Shown in pieces: positions 46,539-58,814 of a DNA stretch of 64,000 nt. Under the pieces are notes generated by a model. It was not told the origin of the DNA. It saw only the letters and a program-made list of their open reading frames with translations, and did not search any database. A program made the position numbers and the translations under genes. The DNA lies in contig MSJH02000546.1 of assembly GCA_001931875.2 (NCBI GenBank), positions 434,001 through 498,000 on the forward strand, written 5' to 3'. Source of the stretch: Byssochlamys sp. IMV 00236 (taxonomy: Eukaryota > Ascomycota > Eurotiomycetes > Eurotiales > Thermoascaceae). The first letter of the stretch is position 1; each line of letters starts with the position of its first letter.

Positions 46539-48474
46539 ATGCGCGTTGAGAATTCAATAGTCGCGAGAGCCCCGCGCTCTTCTGGTCGAAATGTAACTCA
46601 TTCGCGGCGGGGATGTCTGACCTGCAAAAAACGCAAATTGCGATGCCCAGGTGAGCGATAATATATTAGCACCGTTTTATTCCCGATCGGGAACTGATCG
46701 ACTTGGTAATACTAGAGAACAAACCAATTTGCAGCCGCTGCTGGGACGATAACAAAACATGTAGATACGAAGTTCAGCTGCAGTGGGAGGATGAAAGCCG
46801 TCAGCGAGGCGTCAAGCATGGTCGGGCTAATCGGGCCTTGGCTCCTTTGAGCACCCAGTCATGGGTAGAGGCCCCGATGAAAGGAAAGGTGGAACATTTC
46901 ATCAATACTACTGTGCATGACTTGGAGGATGAAGTTGCCATTTCGTTGTTCCCTTTCAGGCATTCCGACACAATCCTGCGCAGAGCGTCTAGTCCGAGCA
47001 TCATCATCGAGCCTGCATTGTTTCCGACTTTGCGCGCGAGTCAAGACGGTCAATTTTTCGATTTTTGTAAGTAACTATACAGCTCTTCTCTGGTATCACT
47101 CTGAAGGTCTTATCTGAGTGATGTTATGCAGACTTGCAGCGCGTTTGCGAGAACATGACGCTCGTTGACTATTGATACAACGCCTTTCGCCAGATCATCC
47201 TGCCATTATCATTGAATGATGATCTTGTTATGGAGACTGTTCTGGCCCTTGGAGCCTTAGCTCTGAGCGCTACAGGACAGGAGAACATTTATACCGTTGC
47301 ATTACGACACAAACATCGTTCGATTCGACTACTTCGACAGAAAATCAGCAATATCGAAACAGCTGTTAATGACTATAACCTGATAGCAATTCTAATGCTT
47401 TGTGTTTTTGACGTACGTGATCTTATATTCATACAAGTACTACTCTCCGATGCTGAATTCCCTCCTGGTTTAGATATCTGATAACTGCCAAACATCCTGG
47501 TCAACACATTTATCGGCTGCTATCGATTTGATGCGCCTGCAGACCGATAAAAGTAAAATACCAGCGATATCACCGGCAGTTTCTGAATTTGTTTCAAGAT
47601 ACTTCCTCGTCAGGGACGCCCTTGGTCGCTCAGCCTGTGGGAAGAGGGCGAAGATTAAGGAGCTCCCTTCGTCACAATCTGATGAGGTAGGATGCGCATA
47701 TCTCCTTTCTCTGGGTCGTATGCTGATTCATATATTATTAGATCGACCCTTCTATTGGCTGTTCATATGAATTGATCCATATCATCTCGTCAATAACAGA
47801 CGCTTCAAGAGAAATAGTAAGTACATACATAAATACATACAAACCACGCTTATATCCTACTCACTCATCCTTAATCTAACCTTTAACCCGAACAGACCAT
47901 ATCCAACACCAGCCTCATGGAATCAAGCGACTGGTTGAAGAAAACCAATAACATAGACCACCAGCTCAGATCCCTCGCCCAACGACTCCCACCTTCATTT
48001 TCACAGAATCCCACAACTGCTTCTCCCAGCGAAGCGCTCTCACCATCTGACATCCTCCTACGAACATCAGCATTCATCCACACCGCAGCCAGACTATACT
48101 TCATCGCTACCCTTCGACCACTGGAATGCTCCACAGCTCAAACACAACACCTACTCACCAGCGCTATAGAATGCATCAGACCCCTTTCACCTACTTATCT
48201 CCGCTCAGCGCATCTATGGCCGCTTTTCGTCGCTGCCGTGCATGCCACCGAGGACGAGGATAGAGTATTCTTCCTGGATCAGTTCAGCGTGCTTGGAAGA
48301 CATGAGTTTTCCATCGTTGCGGCGGGGTCTATTGCCCGTGTGCGAGATATTGTTGAGACGGTGTGGAAGAGAAGAGATTTGGCGGAGCCTAGCTCCCATG
48401 TGGATGAGACTAGGATACGTAGCGATTGGGCGAGATATGTGCAGCCTATGAGTGATCAGTTGAGTCTGGGCTGA
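46539..48474 (+). pseudogene. Zn2Cys6 transcription factor interrupted by a nonsense codon
   Basis: Six exons join in one frame: 46539-46650, 46716-47066, 47132-47412, 47474-47686, 47742-47816 and 47896-48474 (537 codons including stops). The N-terminus has an intact Zn2Cys6 cluster: C26, C29, C36, C43, C46 and C53, split by the first intron (GCLTCKKRKLRC, then ENKPICSRCWDDNKTCRY). The remainder resembles the PF11951 fungal transcription-factor domain, with LVMETVLALGALALSATGQE and a C-terminal block with EDRVFFLDQFSVLG. A TGA at 47173-47175 interrupts exon three after VCENMTLVDY, at codon 169, and conserved sequence continues immediately (YNAFRQIILPLSL). No intron can remove it, since the only GT...AG pair around it spans about 28 bases. 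The predicted product is a 168-residue fragment with the DNA-binding domain but no regulatory domain. Confidence 0.8.
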
Positions 48475-48989
48475 TGCTGTACGCTCGTATAATGATGATG
48501 ATATGTTCAGTTTTGGTTATAAACGAGTCTGATGATTAGATGTTGCGAGCAATTTTGGCAAAAGGGCATGGGATAGCGGATAGAATGTGGCTGGTTTCTA
48601 TTCTCTCTATTCGCTCTTTGCTTCTGTTTGTATTCTGCTTATCTCGTGTAATACTACTTACGGAAGCTTGCCCTTATCTGCGGCCAAAGATACTGAGAGC
48701 GCTTCTCCTTTTACAGATACTTCAAACAAAAGGATACTCGTGTTCTTTGATATTTATACACAGCAGCCATTCGATCCCACTGAGACTTTACATTTTTTTC
48801 CTGGATCTACATCGGATACAGTCCCTTCCGTCCTTCCTGATACTTCCTATTTACGACAATGCAAATAAACGGGAAAACTCAATCAGTGGTGTTCAATCGC
48901 CCCTTCACATGCGCCAAACGGGTTCTTCATCCCGTTTTTTCGACTCAACACAAGGTACTTATAACACAGAAAGACTCAAGATATGTATC
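48475..48989. other. convergent intergenic region
   Basis: 515 bases between the stop of the broken regulator and the stop of SEY1. A T-rich open frame overlaps it, but no domain is recognisable. Confidence 0.45.
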
Positions 48990-51870
48990 TCACAGGTCGT
49001 CTTCTTCTTCGTAGGACGACGACTTTCCTGAGGCTCCCTTGCCGCGCAGATCGGACATTTCGTATTCCTCTTTGCGACCTCCATTGGCGGCAGAGGCGGA
49101 CATGGCAATTGCCTGCCTTCCGGTGTCGGAGGACTCGAGGAATTCACGAAGTCGACGCTTTCCTTCCTCTACTGCCTGGCGAGAGGCTGCCTCAGTCATC
49201 TTCATGATTGGGCCCCAGAGGTTAAGTTTGTACGTGACAAATGCTCCAACAGCACAAACGAACAAGAGGAGAAAGTAAGCGGGGTTGCGGAGTACTATAG
49301 TAGAAAGTCAGCTTCAATGTTCATTCGAAAAGATGGTTTCGGAAGAAACTGGATGTGATACTCACCAGCAAAAATTTCGTTCCAACCAAGAGCAAGAAGC
49401 AAACCGTAGAAATACAACGGGACCTGGGTCATGCCTCCGATGGCGCTTCGTTTGGCTTCGACATACACTCCGTCAGCCGCCTTCTTGAAACGCACCGTCA
49501 GGTCTTGTCGCTTAGCGTCGCTGAGGATGGTCGTCTCCTCTTCCAAGCTCTTGCCATCTTCTTCGTCCACGCCGCCAATGGGAGTCAGATCCTCCTCATC
49601 AGCAGGGGTTGCTGAGCTGGGAGTCTGGCCAATCCATTTGTCAAGAGGTGGAGGAGCATTGGTCTCTGAGAGACGGAATCGAGATAGCAGAGGGATCAGA
49701 GTCAGAGTTGACTCTCTCGCACGGGTATAGACACCCTCGATGTCATCGGTAGGGCGCCATATTCTCGGTACTCCTGCCTCATCATACCGGAATTTGTCCT
49801 CGAAGTTCTCGCGAAGCTTCAACAAGAGGTTGCCCTCCATCATTTCCTCATCGATCTTCGTACGTAGGACGCCCCAGGACTTCCTTCTGAGGCGCCAAAG
49901 ACCGACATCGACCTCTTCTAGGCTGGCGTCAAAGCTCCGGGCACGATCTGTGAACCTGCGCTCCGCATCGAGAACTGTATCCACGAACAGGTTCCAAATT
50001 CTGTCCCAAATGTCCTTCTCTGCTGGCTTCTCGCCGGTTTCGGGAGCACCAGAGCCGCCACGCCCCGAGCCCAGAGCGTTGAACTCCAAACCGACAGACT
50101 CTGCAAGCCGCGATTGAACCCATTTTTCAACACGCGTTGCCAGCCGGCGCATCTCCTCTCTTCTAAGTCGCCCACTGACCTCTCCAAGGTCCTTCTGATA
50201 TAGAGATAGGGCACTCTTATAGTCACTCCAGGCAGCACCTTCCACCACCAAAGCACGAGCTGCTTCTTCAAATCTCGTAAGCGCGGTTTGCGTCTCCTTT
50301 GAGACAATTTCGGCGAAATCGTAGCTTGCACCTTTCTTCTGGCCAGATTTGACAGCTGCAGAGACAGCTTCACTGAATTCATTAACGCCCGATTTGTGAG
50401 CTGCACTGAGCTGGCCGTGGACAAGGGCTTTCAAACGGGTATCGGTCTTGTCTTCCAGTTCTGCTCGCTTTCGCTGGTAAACACCCTTATGGTATCGACT
50501 AGCTTCCGTCTCAAACTTCTGGAAGGCCTTCGTGCGAGCCGCCCTCATCGCCGGGCCCAAGCCTCCGAGAACTTGCGGCTGTCCAGAGCGAACGCCTTCT
50601 GCCTGCTTCTCCTCAAAGGGGATAATAGCCTCATCGAAGGCGAGTGTGACTTCTCGCAGAATCTCGTCACAGCGGAACTGTGCAAGCAGTTCTTGTTGTG
50701 TGGGGAGGTCCAGGTCCTTGTTGTTCACAATCTGGTCCCAAATACCCTCCGCATATCTCGCAAAACCGTCGGCAGGGATCCGTCTATGATACTCAGGAAG
50801 GAATATGCCGCCATCATTGAGTTCCAGCACGTCTCTCTTGGGATCCTTGCGCCCCTCACGGAATCGAGTGCCTAGCTTCTTTACCTCCGCAGCAAACTGA
50901 TCGGGCTGGTAGCCCTTATGCGGCAGACCGTAGAAGGCAAAATCGAAGTAGTCATGGATCGTGGACTTCTCCAAGCCCTGGGGCTTAGACAACGATGCCC
51001 ATATCCGTGACAAGTCCTCGAGCAGGGTCTTCTGTAGATTCTTAAGAGGGGTAGCGCCCAGGAAATCACGGATAACAAAGAACAGTAACGATCGGTGGGT
51101 CGTGCTATATGGGATCTTGTTAGTCATATCCAGAAGTGTACCGGACAGCAGCACTGAAGTTCAACCTACCTTCTGTCTTTCAAGAAAAGCTGCAGATTGA
51201 CCTCGAAGACGGTCTTGAGCAGTCCCATATTGGCACCCTGGTACAATCCCACTTGGTGTTCCCAAATGTTGACGATCAGCACCTCACTGGTCGCCAGCGC
51301 AAACAGCGCACTCTTGCGCTCGAAGTCCTGGTCTTCGCCTCTTTCGCGTCCATCCGTACCCTCGACGTCCATCACTAGAATGTTGTCTGCCATTCGGGTG
51401 CTTTCATCTGTCCCTTGATTCTGCAACTTGTTCTTGGATAGCCAAATACCCTTGGTGGTCTGTCTTCTTTCCAGTTCGGACATGACGCTGAATTGTGTGC
51501 CAAAGAGGTGATTGAGGAGCGTGGACTTTCCGGTTGACTGGGAACCAAATACCGAAATAAGGTGGTAGTTAAACCCAGCCGGCGTTACATTCTCAAGGGA
51601 GAGATATTTTGACAGATTAGGACTATGGTAAGCTGTTAGTTGACATTGACCGGCTGCACAATGCTAGACGTCCCCTGATGACGTGTGTGCTCGATTGCGA
51701 CAAGGTAGGGTGCGAGAGATTCCCAAGGGCAGCAATCGAGACGCATCTGCACGAAAGAATGCTTGTTTGTGTGCGAGTAGTAGGACCTACTTGAACTCCT
51801 TTTGTTCGTCCACCACCTGTACGCCATGTTCGTAGGTTGTTGTGTCGTTGCTATCACCGACGGAAGCCAT
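48990..51870 (-). CDS. sey1: Sey1/RHD3 dynamin-like GTPase of the ER
   Basis: Four exons on the minus strand, 51791-51870, 51170-51622, 49366-51104 and 48990-49294, encode 858 residues, the usual fungal length. The GTPase domain has the P-loop [17 protein letters not shown], switch region [27 protein letters not shown] and the RD motif in FVIRDFLG. A long helical bundle follows. Near the C-terminus two membrane segments ([19 protein letters not shown] and [19 protein letters not shown]) form the hairpin in the ER membrane, followed by an amphipathic, acidic tail. Sey1 is the fungal counterpart of atlastin and drives homotypic ER fusion to make three-way tubule junctions. The last intron splits the hairpin. 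An alternative in-frame start inside the second intron was rejected. Confidence 0.95.
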
Positions 51871-53141
51871 ATGGCCGTTCGTCCCTATGACGGTGGGAGC
51901 AGTTGAGCTCCTGTTGGCGACGAGAGGTCGGTCCGACATCTCCAGCGATTGTATTGATGGCGAGAGGGAACGATCGCTGAGGACAACCGGAGTATTGCTG
52001 ACGGACAGGATCAAGGAGCGTCAACTGTGGCGAGACCGCTGCGGCGCATGCAGTACGAGGGGGCAACAGGGGTAGCCAGTCAACAGAAAGGCGAGCTGAG
52101 CAAGATTCAGGAATGCATGCAGTCCAGGACGCAGGAGATGATGCCTCCAAGTCGCAGGAGGAGTAATGTTCCGATAGTGGAAGATGAAAGTCGCAAGTTG
52201 CCGAGCTGGCCTCGGCGATGCTGTTGCGGTCGGACGGTGTTGGGATCACGGATAGAGATCACAAGTAACTAGCTCCGCGGGCGCGTTTCTGGGGCTATTC
52301 TGGTGGGCCAGGATCGAGCCACCGGTTGACCGCGTGACGGATGGTCGTATAAATAAAAGAACTCCACGACATAGTTAGATACGGTAGAGACACAACTGGT
52401 CTATTTGCTCTCGTGGCTCCTCCTGTCTCCCTGCGGATCAGCGTCAACTCCCAGTCGGCGATTTCCTCGTCTCTGCAACGAGTCGTTTAGCGCCAACAGT
52501 AGACTAGGTAGACTCTCAAACAGTGTCCATCACTGAGCTATGACGCACACTTGTAGACGATCCAAGCAGCTAACTATATATACTCTTTATCTTTCCGGCA
52601 CTCTGGAAATAATAATATCGGAACCTAAGGGACTGTCGGTACCTATAACCTTCTATAGGATGACCCTCTACCTAGCGTACATTCTCTCATGGATGGGTTA
52701 AGATACTTGATCTTGACGTCGTAAGGATGGCCCGGGCTAATTATTTTAAATGTGCAACTATCATGGCCGAGATTTATTGGAATCTGGAACAGGGACAACA
52801 GAGTGGACCCCCTGAGACTCCCCTGAGCAGGCCGTGCAACTTATTTATAGCCTTGTTCTAGAAGCATGCTCTGCTCCAGAGAAATATAAAGATGCAGTCT
52901 CTCCTTTCTCTATGCCAATGTTAACACCCGGACAAGATTCAGTGTATCACGTCTGTTGGTGCACAAATAAAAAACTTGAACCGCAAAGAATCTGATCGAA
53001 TCATGGGACATCGGTTGAATTATGGTAAGCTGGGTTCATGAAAGGCGTATAAGTGGAGTGTTATTATACATGATGACAACAATGCATCTCGTAAGATGAG
53101 TAGGGATCAAATTATGTTACATGGACCTTATTCGCAGATGA
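51871..53141. other. intergenic, promoter of sey1
   Basis: About 1.27 kb between the SEY1 start and the 3' end of the Zn2Cys6 gene. A TATAAATAAAAG stretch lies near 52349. No gene was recognised. Confidence 0.45.
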
Positions 53142-55675
53142 TTATTCGATCACTGCGTTGCCATCTTCAGTCCAGTTTAGGTTCCAGCCCTGGTCCAGAT
53201 CGAGACCAACGAGGGGATTCGACCACATGCCTAGCCCTGGGTCTTCGAAGGAATTGTGAAGGCCGTTTGGGTCCAGTCCCGTATATGGTAGCGCAACCAC
53301 GTTTTGCAGCTGGATCCACGACTCATCCGGGTAGCCACCCTCTGGTATCGGTGTCGGCTGCGTCGAACTGACGGCCGTCGGATTGGACTGCGGAGGAGTG
53401 TACAGCTGGTTCCCTTTCTGGCTTGATACCTGGGAATAGTTTGATGTCTGAGGCGAGCATTGAGTGATACGTTGAGCGGAGAATTTCTTCCCCGGCGCGA
53501 CAGTGATGGTGCCAAAGAATGGGACCGTGATCTTGCAGCTTCTACTGCCACTCGTCGAGTCAGGGCAAGAACCTCCAGACGAACAGTTGTCACATATCGT
53601 GCCCAAGATATTGGCAGACTGCGCAGCCACAGTGCCGCCGCTCTCTGCAGCAGCACGACGTAGACTCTCGGTAGTTTTATTCACCAGCTGCCAGTCCTTT
53701 TCATCTTGCATTCTGCTGTAGTTCTCCAATTCCTCCGAGTAGCCAAGTAAGTGGACGACCAAAAGCATACCCAAAGTGAACGCGAAGAAGTCAAGCACTT
53801 TGCATATGTAGGGATTGATGCCTGCAAGAGCTCTCAGATCCGTGTAGGCGACCAAGCCATTCCTGGAGGATTCGAGAGCAGCATCGTGACAATATTTGCA
53901 CCTTCTGTCCGTGTTCGATTTAAGCATGAATGGTAGGTGAAGCAGAGAGCGTAGGAAACTATGGTAGAAGAGGCTCATCAGGCGATCACAATTCTCTTGT
54001 ACTGTATACTGGTCACCGGCATTCGGGTCCCACCAGCTGCTTGGCATCTCTTTTGCCAGCTCCTCCAGTTCCTGATCCATCCTCAATGTCTCCGGCAGGG
54101 ACATTTCTCCAGGACGTTGATTCCGGTCAATGACCTGCCCCATGAAGACTCCTATGCGAGCCACATATCTCTCAAACCCGGTCAGTTGGCCGTTTAAACA
54201 CAATTTAACTTGTGGGGAATACGCATCGTCCGAAACAGAGTATGGGAGGCCCAAAATGAGACTGAGGAACCGGTCTGTTGAAACCAAATTGATCCATAGT
54301 CGTAGACGACGATCATATAGCTCATCACCGGGGCGAGGCGGTTTTGCGGTTAATAAATGCAGGCCAGTGAGTTGGGCAAATTCGATAGCCCGACGACAGG
54401 CTAACCAGGCTTTTCGTGGCCGCCCGACATTAGTATGATATTTCGAGATTAGCATCTGACACTCGATCCCCGGAAAGGTCGCTGCAAAGTCATCATCATG
54501 GACGATGAGCCTGTATATCTCGGAAATGCAGCGGTCGGTGTACTTCTTTGGGTCGAAAGGTCGTTGTAATGCAGAATAATCAAAATCCAATGGGAGCTGA
54601 TCAATGCTCAACACCACACAAATAAGCATCTTAGCTACCTCAGCAGGAGAAGCGGGTATGTCGCAATGTCTGACACCTGTTGTTAAAGACCTGCGGCAGT
54701 TATCGCATATTTCTGGAAATCGTGTTTGCCAGTATGCCCACCACTTAATGGTTCCGTTGAGAATTCTATCTATATCTGGATTCGGAGGCAGAAGAGAAAT
54801 CAATGCATTTCGTGCAGAGAGAGCCTTGGGTGACATTTCCTGCGGCACAGCTTTGCTGTCGTCGCCCGATGGGGGATCTTCTCGAGAGACTACGTAGTTA
54901 TTGAACAGTTGCAACACAGGAGCGTTCGCAGTTTCCAGCTGATCGTACGAAGAAGACACCGAGGAAACCGTCGGTGTTGGACATATGTCATGGCTGGTGC
55001 TTCTCTGAGCCCTGGCAGCTGTAGGGTCATCAGTATATTGCTTCGTTTGGATAGACGGTCAATGAGTAAAAGGGAATATATGCCAAGGGTCACTTGAAGC
55101 ATGATGTAGGTAATCTGCGAGCCTGCTCACCTCGTTCATTCTCTGAAAAGCTTTGTGCAGAATGAGCGAGAGGGACACTCGATTGGCGACCTTCCAATTG
55201 CGTCAAAATACCAGCCACGACAGTCTCCAGCTGGGCGACTCTCTCTCGCAGACTGTATCGCTGCTCTCCCCCAGTGCTGCGTGGCGGCAAGGAGCCATGT
55301 TCCTGATCAATGCATACGGATCCTCTGGCATAACACTCATTACAGACGTTGTGACGTTCTGGATCAAAGGTGCAACGGATCTTCCGGCGTCGACCTAGAC
55401 AAATTCTGTCAACAAGAAGCAGTCCATCATATCGATATTAAACGGCCATAGCAGGAAGCGTGTAGCTGCATGGAATTCCCCGAAAGCGTAACTGGCTGGG
55501 CAACAAGAGCTGTCACAGTAGAAATGCGGGGGCATAGCGGATGATACATTCTGATGTGCCGCGCAGGATGCACAAAACCTCATAACACGGACATACATTC
55601 AATGCAGCTTCTAGTGCCTTTTCTCATCTTCTTGCGTGGTGGACCTTCAAGGTCCAACTGGTTCGCCGGATCCAT
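53142..55675 (-). CDS. Zn2Cys6 transcription factor
   Basis: Three exons, 55597-55675, 55131-55394 and 53142-55018, encode 739 residues. The zinc cluster is C24, C27, C34, C44, C47 and C54, with CRRRKIRC split by the first intron inside the second cysteine codon. A short linker and a coiled-coil (RERVAQLETVVAGILTQLEG) follow, suggesting a dimer. The middle carries the PF04082-type fungal regulatory domain with RLWINLVSTDRFLSLILGLP. The C-terminus is rich in S, T, Q and P and ends in an acidic, tryptophan-containing segment (DLDQGWNLNWTEDG) that could activate transcription. It is divergent from an MFS pump 1.38 kb away, a layout typical of a pathway- or pump-specific regulator. Target and inducer are unknown. 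Confidence 0.88.
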
Positions 55676-56167
55676 GATGTGCAGTGAAACGGAGAACCGA
55701 ACAGTCGGACTTGGTTTCGTCCGTGATGTCGGCTGTCGCGGACGGACTCCAACGGCGTTTATCTGAAGAAGCTGGTTACCAGAGAACAGACTGGCTGTGA
55801 CAGCTGCTCGACAGGTGTTGATGCTCTGACTAAGAGATATACGCGACAAAGATCTTAACGCGTCTGTCTAGGCACCAGTGATTGCGCAACGGTCTTCACT
55901 AAGATAGCGGCAGAGAACATCGATAGTATCGTTCAGTAGCCCGCGTGCTTCGAATGTCTAAGTAGTCGTTCTATGAGCAACCATTCAGGTCATGACCTGG
56001 AAGGGAACACTGACAACACAGCAGGTTTGCAGACATTACGTCCCAGCGAATTCGACAGCAAGCAACTGGTAGAGTTCCTTCGAATAATGACTACGGCAAT
56101 ACGATCTGTAAGCTGCCAAGAATCATAGTTACAGATCAGATGCTTCTTCGTTCGTGCGTCCGTTTCG

Positions 56168-56190
56168 TCCGCCGCTTTATGTCCGGCGGA
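56168..56190. promoter_or_regulatory. TCCGCC-N11-GGCGGA inverted repeat
   Basis: Six-base arms containing CCGCC and GGCGG face each other across 11 bases. Zinc-cluster dimers commonly bind paired CGG/CCG triplets in inverted or everted order, so this is a candidate site. The function is inference. Confidence 0.45.
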
Positions 56191-56779
56191 GAGTCGTCCC
56201 GGTCTCTGGTTGGCCAATAATATCATCTCTAGCTGGATTTTCGTTTTCTGCCCGTCCGCAAACGGCTTAGCTTAACATATTTGTAGCTGACAAAGCAGTT
56301 CGGTCGAATCGCTCCGTCGGAGATTAGAGATTATCGCGTGTATCGTAACTGGTGATGGCCGGCATACTGTTCCACGTTAACATGGCATGGCCCCCTGGCC
56401 GCCTAAATGGCATGCGCCTCAAACATCATCATCTCAGATACTCTTGTTCGAAGATCATTCGCCAGATCGTCAACAGAGACACTTGGGAGAGATGAGAGAG
56501 CATTGCGAAGCGATATTGGCAAGTTTGATTCACTATGATTCACCATCACTCATGCACTAAACAGCCTGGTTCTCAGCCTTTAAATGATTTGCGATAGGTC
56601 TAGATTCTTCTGGGTAAGCGCTACAAACTTAGATTACATCTGAATCGTGTCAGATATGAGCTAGCCCCAATGTTTATGTCGTATTTCCTCGTTTAGTACC
56701 TTGGATACCGTAAACGAGGCTCCGCCCCGGCATCCCATAAGCTTGGGTACGAAGCATAGATGACTCCACTATCATTCTT

Positions 56780-56803
56780 ACAGATGGACGTTCGTCCATC
56801 TGT
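56780..56803. promoter_or_regulatory. 24-base inverted repeat before the MFS gene
   Basis: Eleven-base perfect arms, ACAGATGGACG and CGTCCATCTGT, separated by TT. It lies about 250 bases upstream of the pump ATG and within reach of the divergent regulator. It is a good candidate operator for a dimeric regulator, or a hairpin if transcribed. Confidence 0.6.
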
Positions 56804-56963
56804 CTCGGAGGTTGCCTGTTGATGGCTTGTTTCCGTGCCAGTCGTCAACAAATCAAAAAGATTCTCGCAGGGATACCGATCCTGAGTACGATCCTACTGT
56901 TTTTTTTCTGCCATAAGGCGTTCCATGTAGCGGAGGTATAAGAGTAGCAAGGGGACTCATTCA

Positions 56964-57101
56964 ATGGACAAGAGTAAAGGTACATCTGACTTGGATACCA
57001 TCACCATTGATTCGGCGCCGAAGAATATCGTGGACAGTCCCTTCCATGAAGCAAGATGGCTGAGCCAGATCGCAGATCGTCCCTTTCGGGACATACAGTG
57101 A
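56964..57101 (+). other. overlapping upstream ORF
   Basis: An ATG at 56964 opens a 45-codon frame that ends with TGA at 57099-57101, overlapping the first 46 bases of the pump coding sequence in a different frame. If the mRNA starts upstream of 56964, it should reduce translation from the main start. Alternatively the transcript begins later and it is not used. Confidence 0.45.
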
Positions 57102-58814
57102 ATGATGTGGATGTCAACAGCACTCTGCCAACATACAAGGTCGATATCGGAAAGAACCAGCCTGAAGATGACCCGATTGAGAAACGAGAAGATGCGGCAG
57201 TGGAAACGAAAGAAACGACAACCGAAGAAGAACAATACCCCGGAGCCTTTTCCCTCACGTTTATTGTCATAGCCCTCATCCTGGCCATGTTCTTGGTCGC
57301 ACTTGATATGACCATTGTCGCCACGGCGATACCAGAAATCACAGACCAATTCCACTCCCTTGATCAGGTTGGTTGGTACGGTTCGGCTTTCTTTCTGACG
57401 CTGGCGTCATTTCAATCGACTTGGGGTAAAGGATACAAATACTTCACGCTGAAGAATACATTCTTGCTGTCGATTTTCATATTCGAGATTGGCTCCTTGA
57501 TATGTGGTGTTGCTCCGAATAGCACTGCCCTGATCGTCGGCAGAGCCGTTGCTGGTGCTGGAGCCGCAGGCATCTCCAGTGGCGTGTATACTATCATCGC
57601 TTTCTCGGCACCTCCACGCCAGCGGCCTGCGTATACCGGTATCCTTGGGGCAACATATGCGGTTGCAAGTGTCGTTGGTCCTCTTCTTGGTGGGGTTTTC
57701 ACCAGTAATGTTACTTGGCGGTGGTGGTAAGTCGCTTCCATTTACTCGTGCTTGGGCAAGACTAACTCATCGCCATAGTTTCTATATAAACCTTCCCATC
57801 GGGGGAGTGAGTGCGGCAATCATTGTGTTTCTCTTCAAAAACCCCCCAGCTGCCCGCCCTGCCCAAGCAAGCTGGGAAGAGAAGCTCCTACAAATGGATC
57901 TCCCAGGCACATTCACCATCATGGCAGCTGTCGTGTGCTATCTGCTTGCTCTCCAGTGGGGCGGTGTCTCAAAGGCCTGGAATAGCAGAGACGTCATCGG
58001 GGTTCTTGTCGGCTTCGGAGTCCTCGTGATAGTCTTCATTATTATCGAATGGAGGATGGGTGAGCGAGCGTTGATGCCCGCACGAATCTTGAAACAGCGC
58101 AACATCCTCGTCTGCTGCTTATACGTCCTCTTCGTGGTCGGACCGATGTTCATCCTGATTTACTACTTACCCATCTACTTCCAGTCGATCAAGAACGTTT
58201 CAGCATCCGAGTCGGGAGTTCACAACGTTCCCTTCATCCTGACCGTCAGCATCTTCACAATTATCTCGGGCGGTCTGATCACTGCCTTCGGCCAGTTTGG
58301 CTATTTGATGATCATCGGCTCTGTGATAGCAACCATTGGTTCTGGGCTCATCTATATGTTTGACATCAACACCGGACCAGGTAAATGGATCGGATATCAG
58401 ATTGTTGCCGGTGTAGGAACCGGACTGGCAGGTCAGATCTCAATCATCGTGAACCAAGCCTCTGTCGAACCGTCCGATCTTGCCACTGTGTCCGCAGTGA
58501 CGCTTTTCCTCCAGACCATCGGCGGTGCATTCTGGGTATCAGCCGGCGAGTCAGCCTTCATCAATCGGCTGGTTCAGAAGCTACCCGACACTGCACCCCA
58601 TGTGAACCCGCAACTCGTTGCTGCTGTTGGTGCCACCGATCTTCGCAAGGTGTTTAGCCCTGAGGATATCCCCGGTATCCTACTGGCATACATGGACGGC
58701 CTGAAGACTGCATTCATTCTGGCTATTGCTCTGGGAGGAGTCAGCGTCATCGTCTCCTTGTTTCCTCGATGGGTCAGTTTGAAGGGCAAGGCCGTTGCAG
58801 GCGGAGCTGCATAA
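57056..58814 (+). CDS. MFS drug/toxin efflux pump, DHA2 (14-helix) family
   Basis: Two exons, 57056-57726 and 57779-58814, encode 568 residues. A polar N-terminal tail of about 65 residues precedes the first helix, [20 protein letters not shown], with the [19 protein letters not shown] motif of the family and the [10 protein letters not shown] segment of fungal pumps. Motif C ([18 protein letters not shown]) marks an antiporter. [10 protein letters not shown] is restored exactly at the splice. Fourteen helices and an ending GKAVAGGAA complete the usual layout. Such pumps export drugs or secondary metabolites in exchange for protons at the plasma membrane. No biosynthetic enzyme lies beside it here, so a general resistance role is as likely as a toxin-export role. 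Confidence 0.92.

Larger units (their letters stand above)
55676..57055. promoter_or_regulatory. divergent promoter, Zn2Cys6 regulator / MFS pump
   Basis: 1.38 kb between divergent starts. It contains an inverted repeat with CGTCC arms (56780-56803), a GC-rich inverted repeat (56168-56190), a CCAAT word near 56213 and an overlapping upstream ORF before the pump start. Confidence 0.55.

Noticed and set aside
46331..46549. 73-codon frame beginning MAPDELTILKRG before the Zn2Cys6 pseudogene
   Set aside because: It is in a different frame from the zinc cluster and has no similarity; the ATG at 46539 leads directly into the cluster.
47161..47190. An intron that would remove the TGA from the Zn2Cys6 gene
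   Set aside because: The only GT...AG pair around it spans about 28 bases, too short for a fungal intron, and would delete conserved residues.
48540..49031. 163-codon plus-strand frame
   Set aside because: T-rich and leucine-rich, overlapping the 3' end of SEY1 on the other strand, with no recognisable domain.
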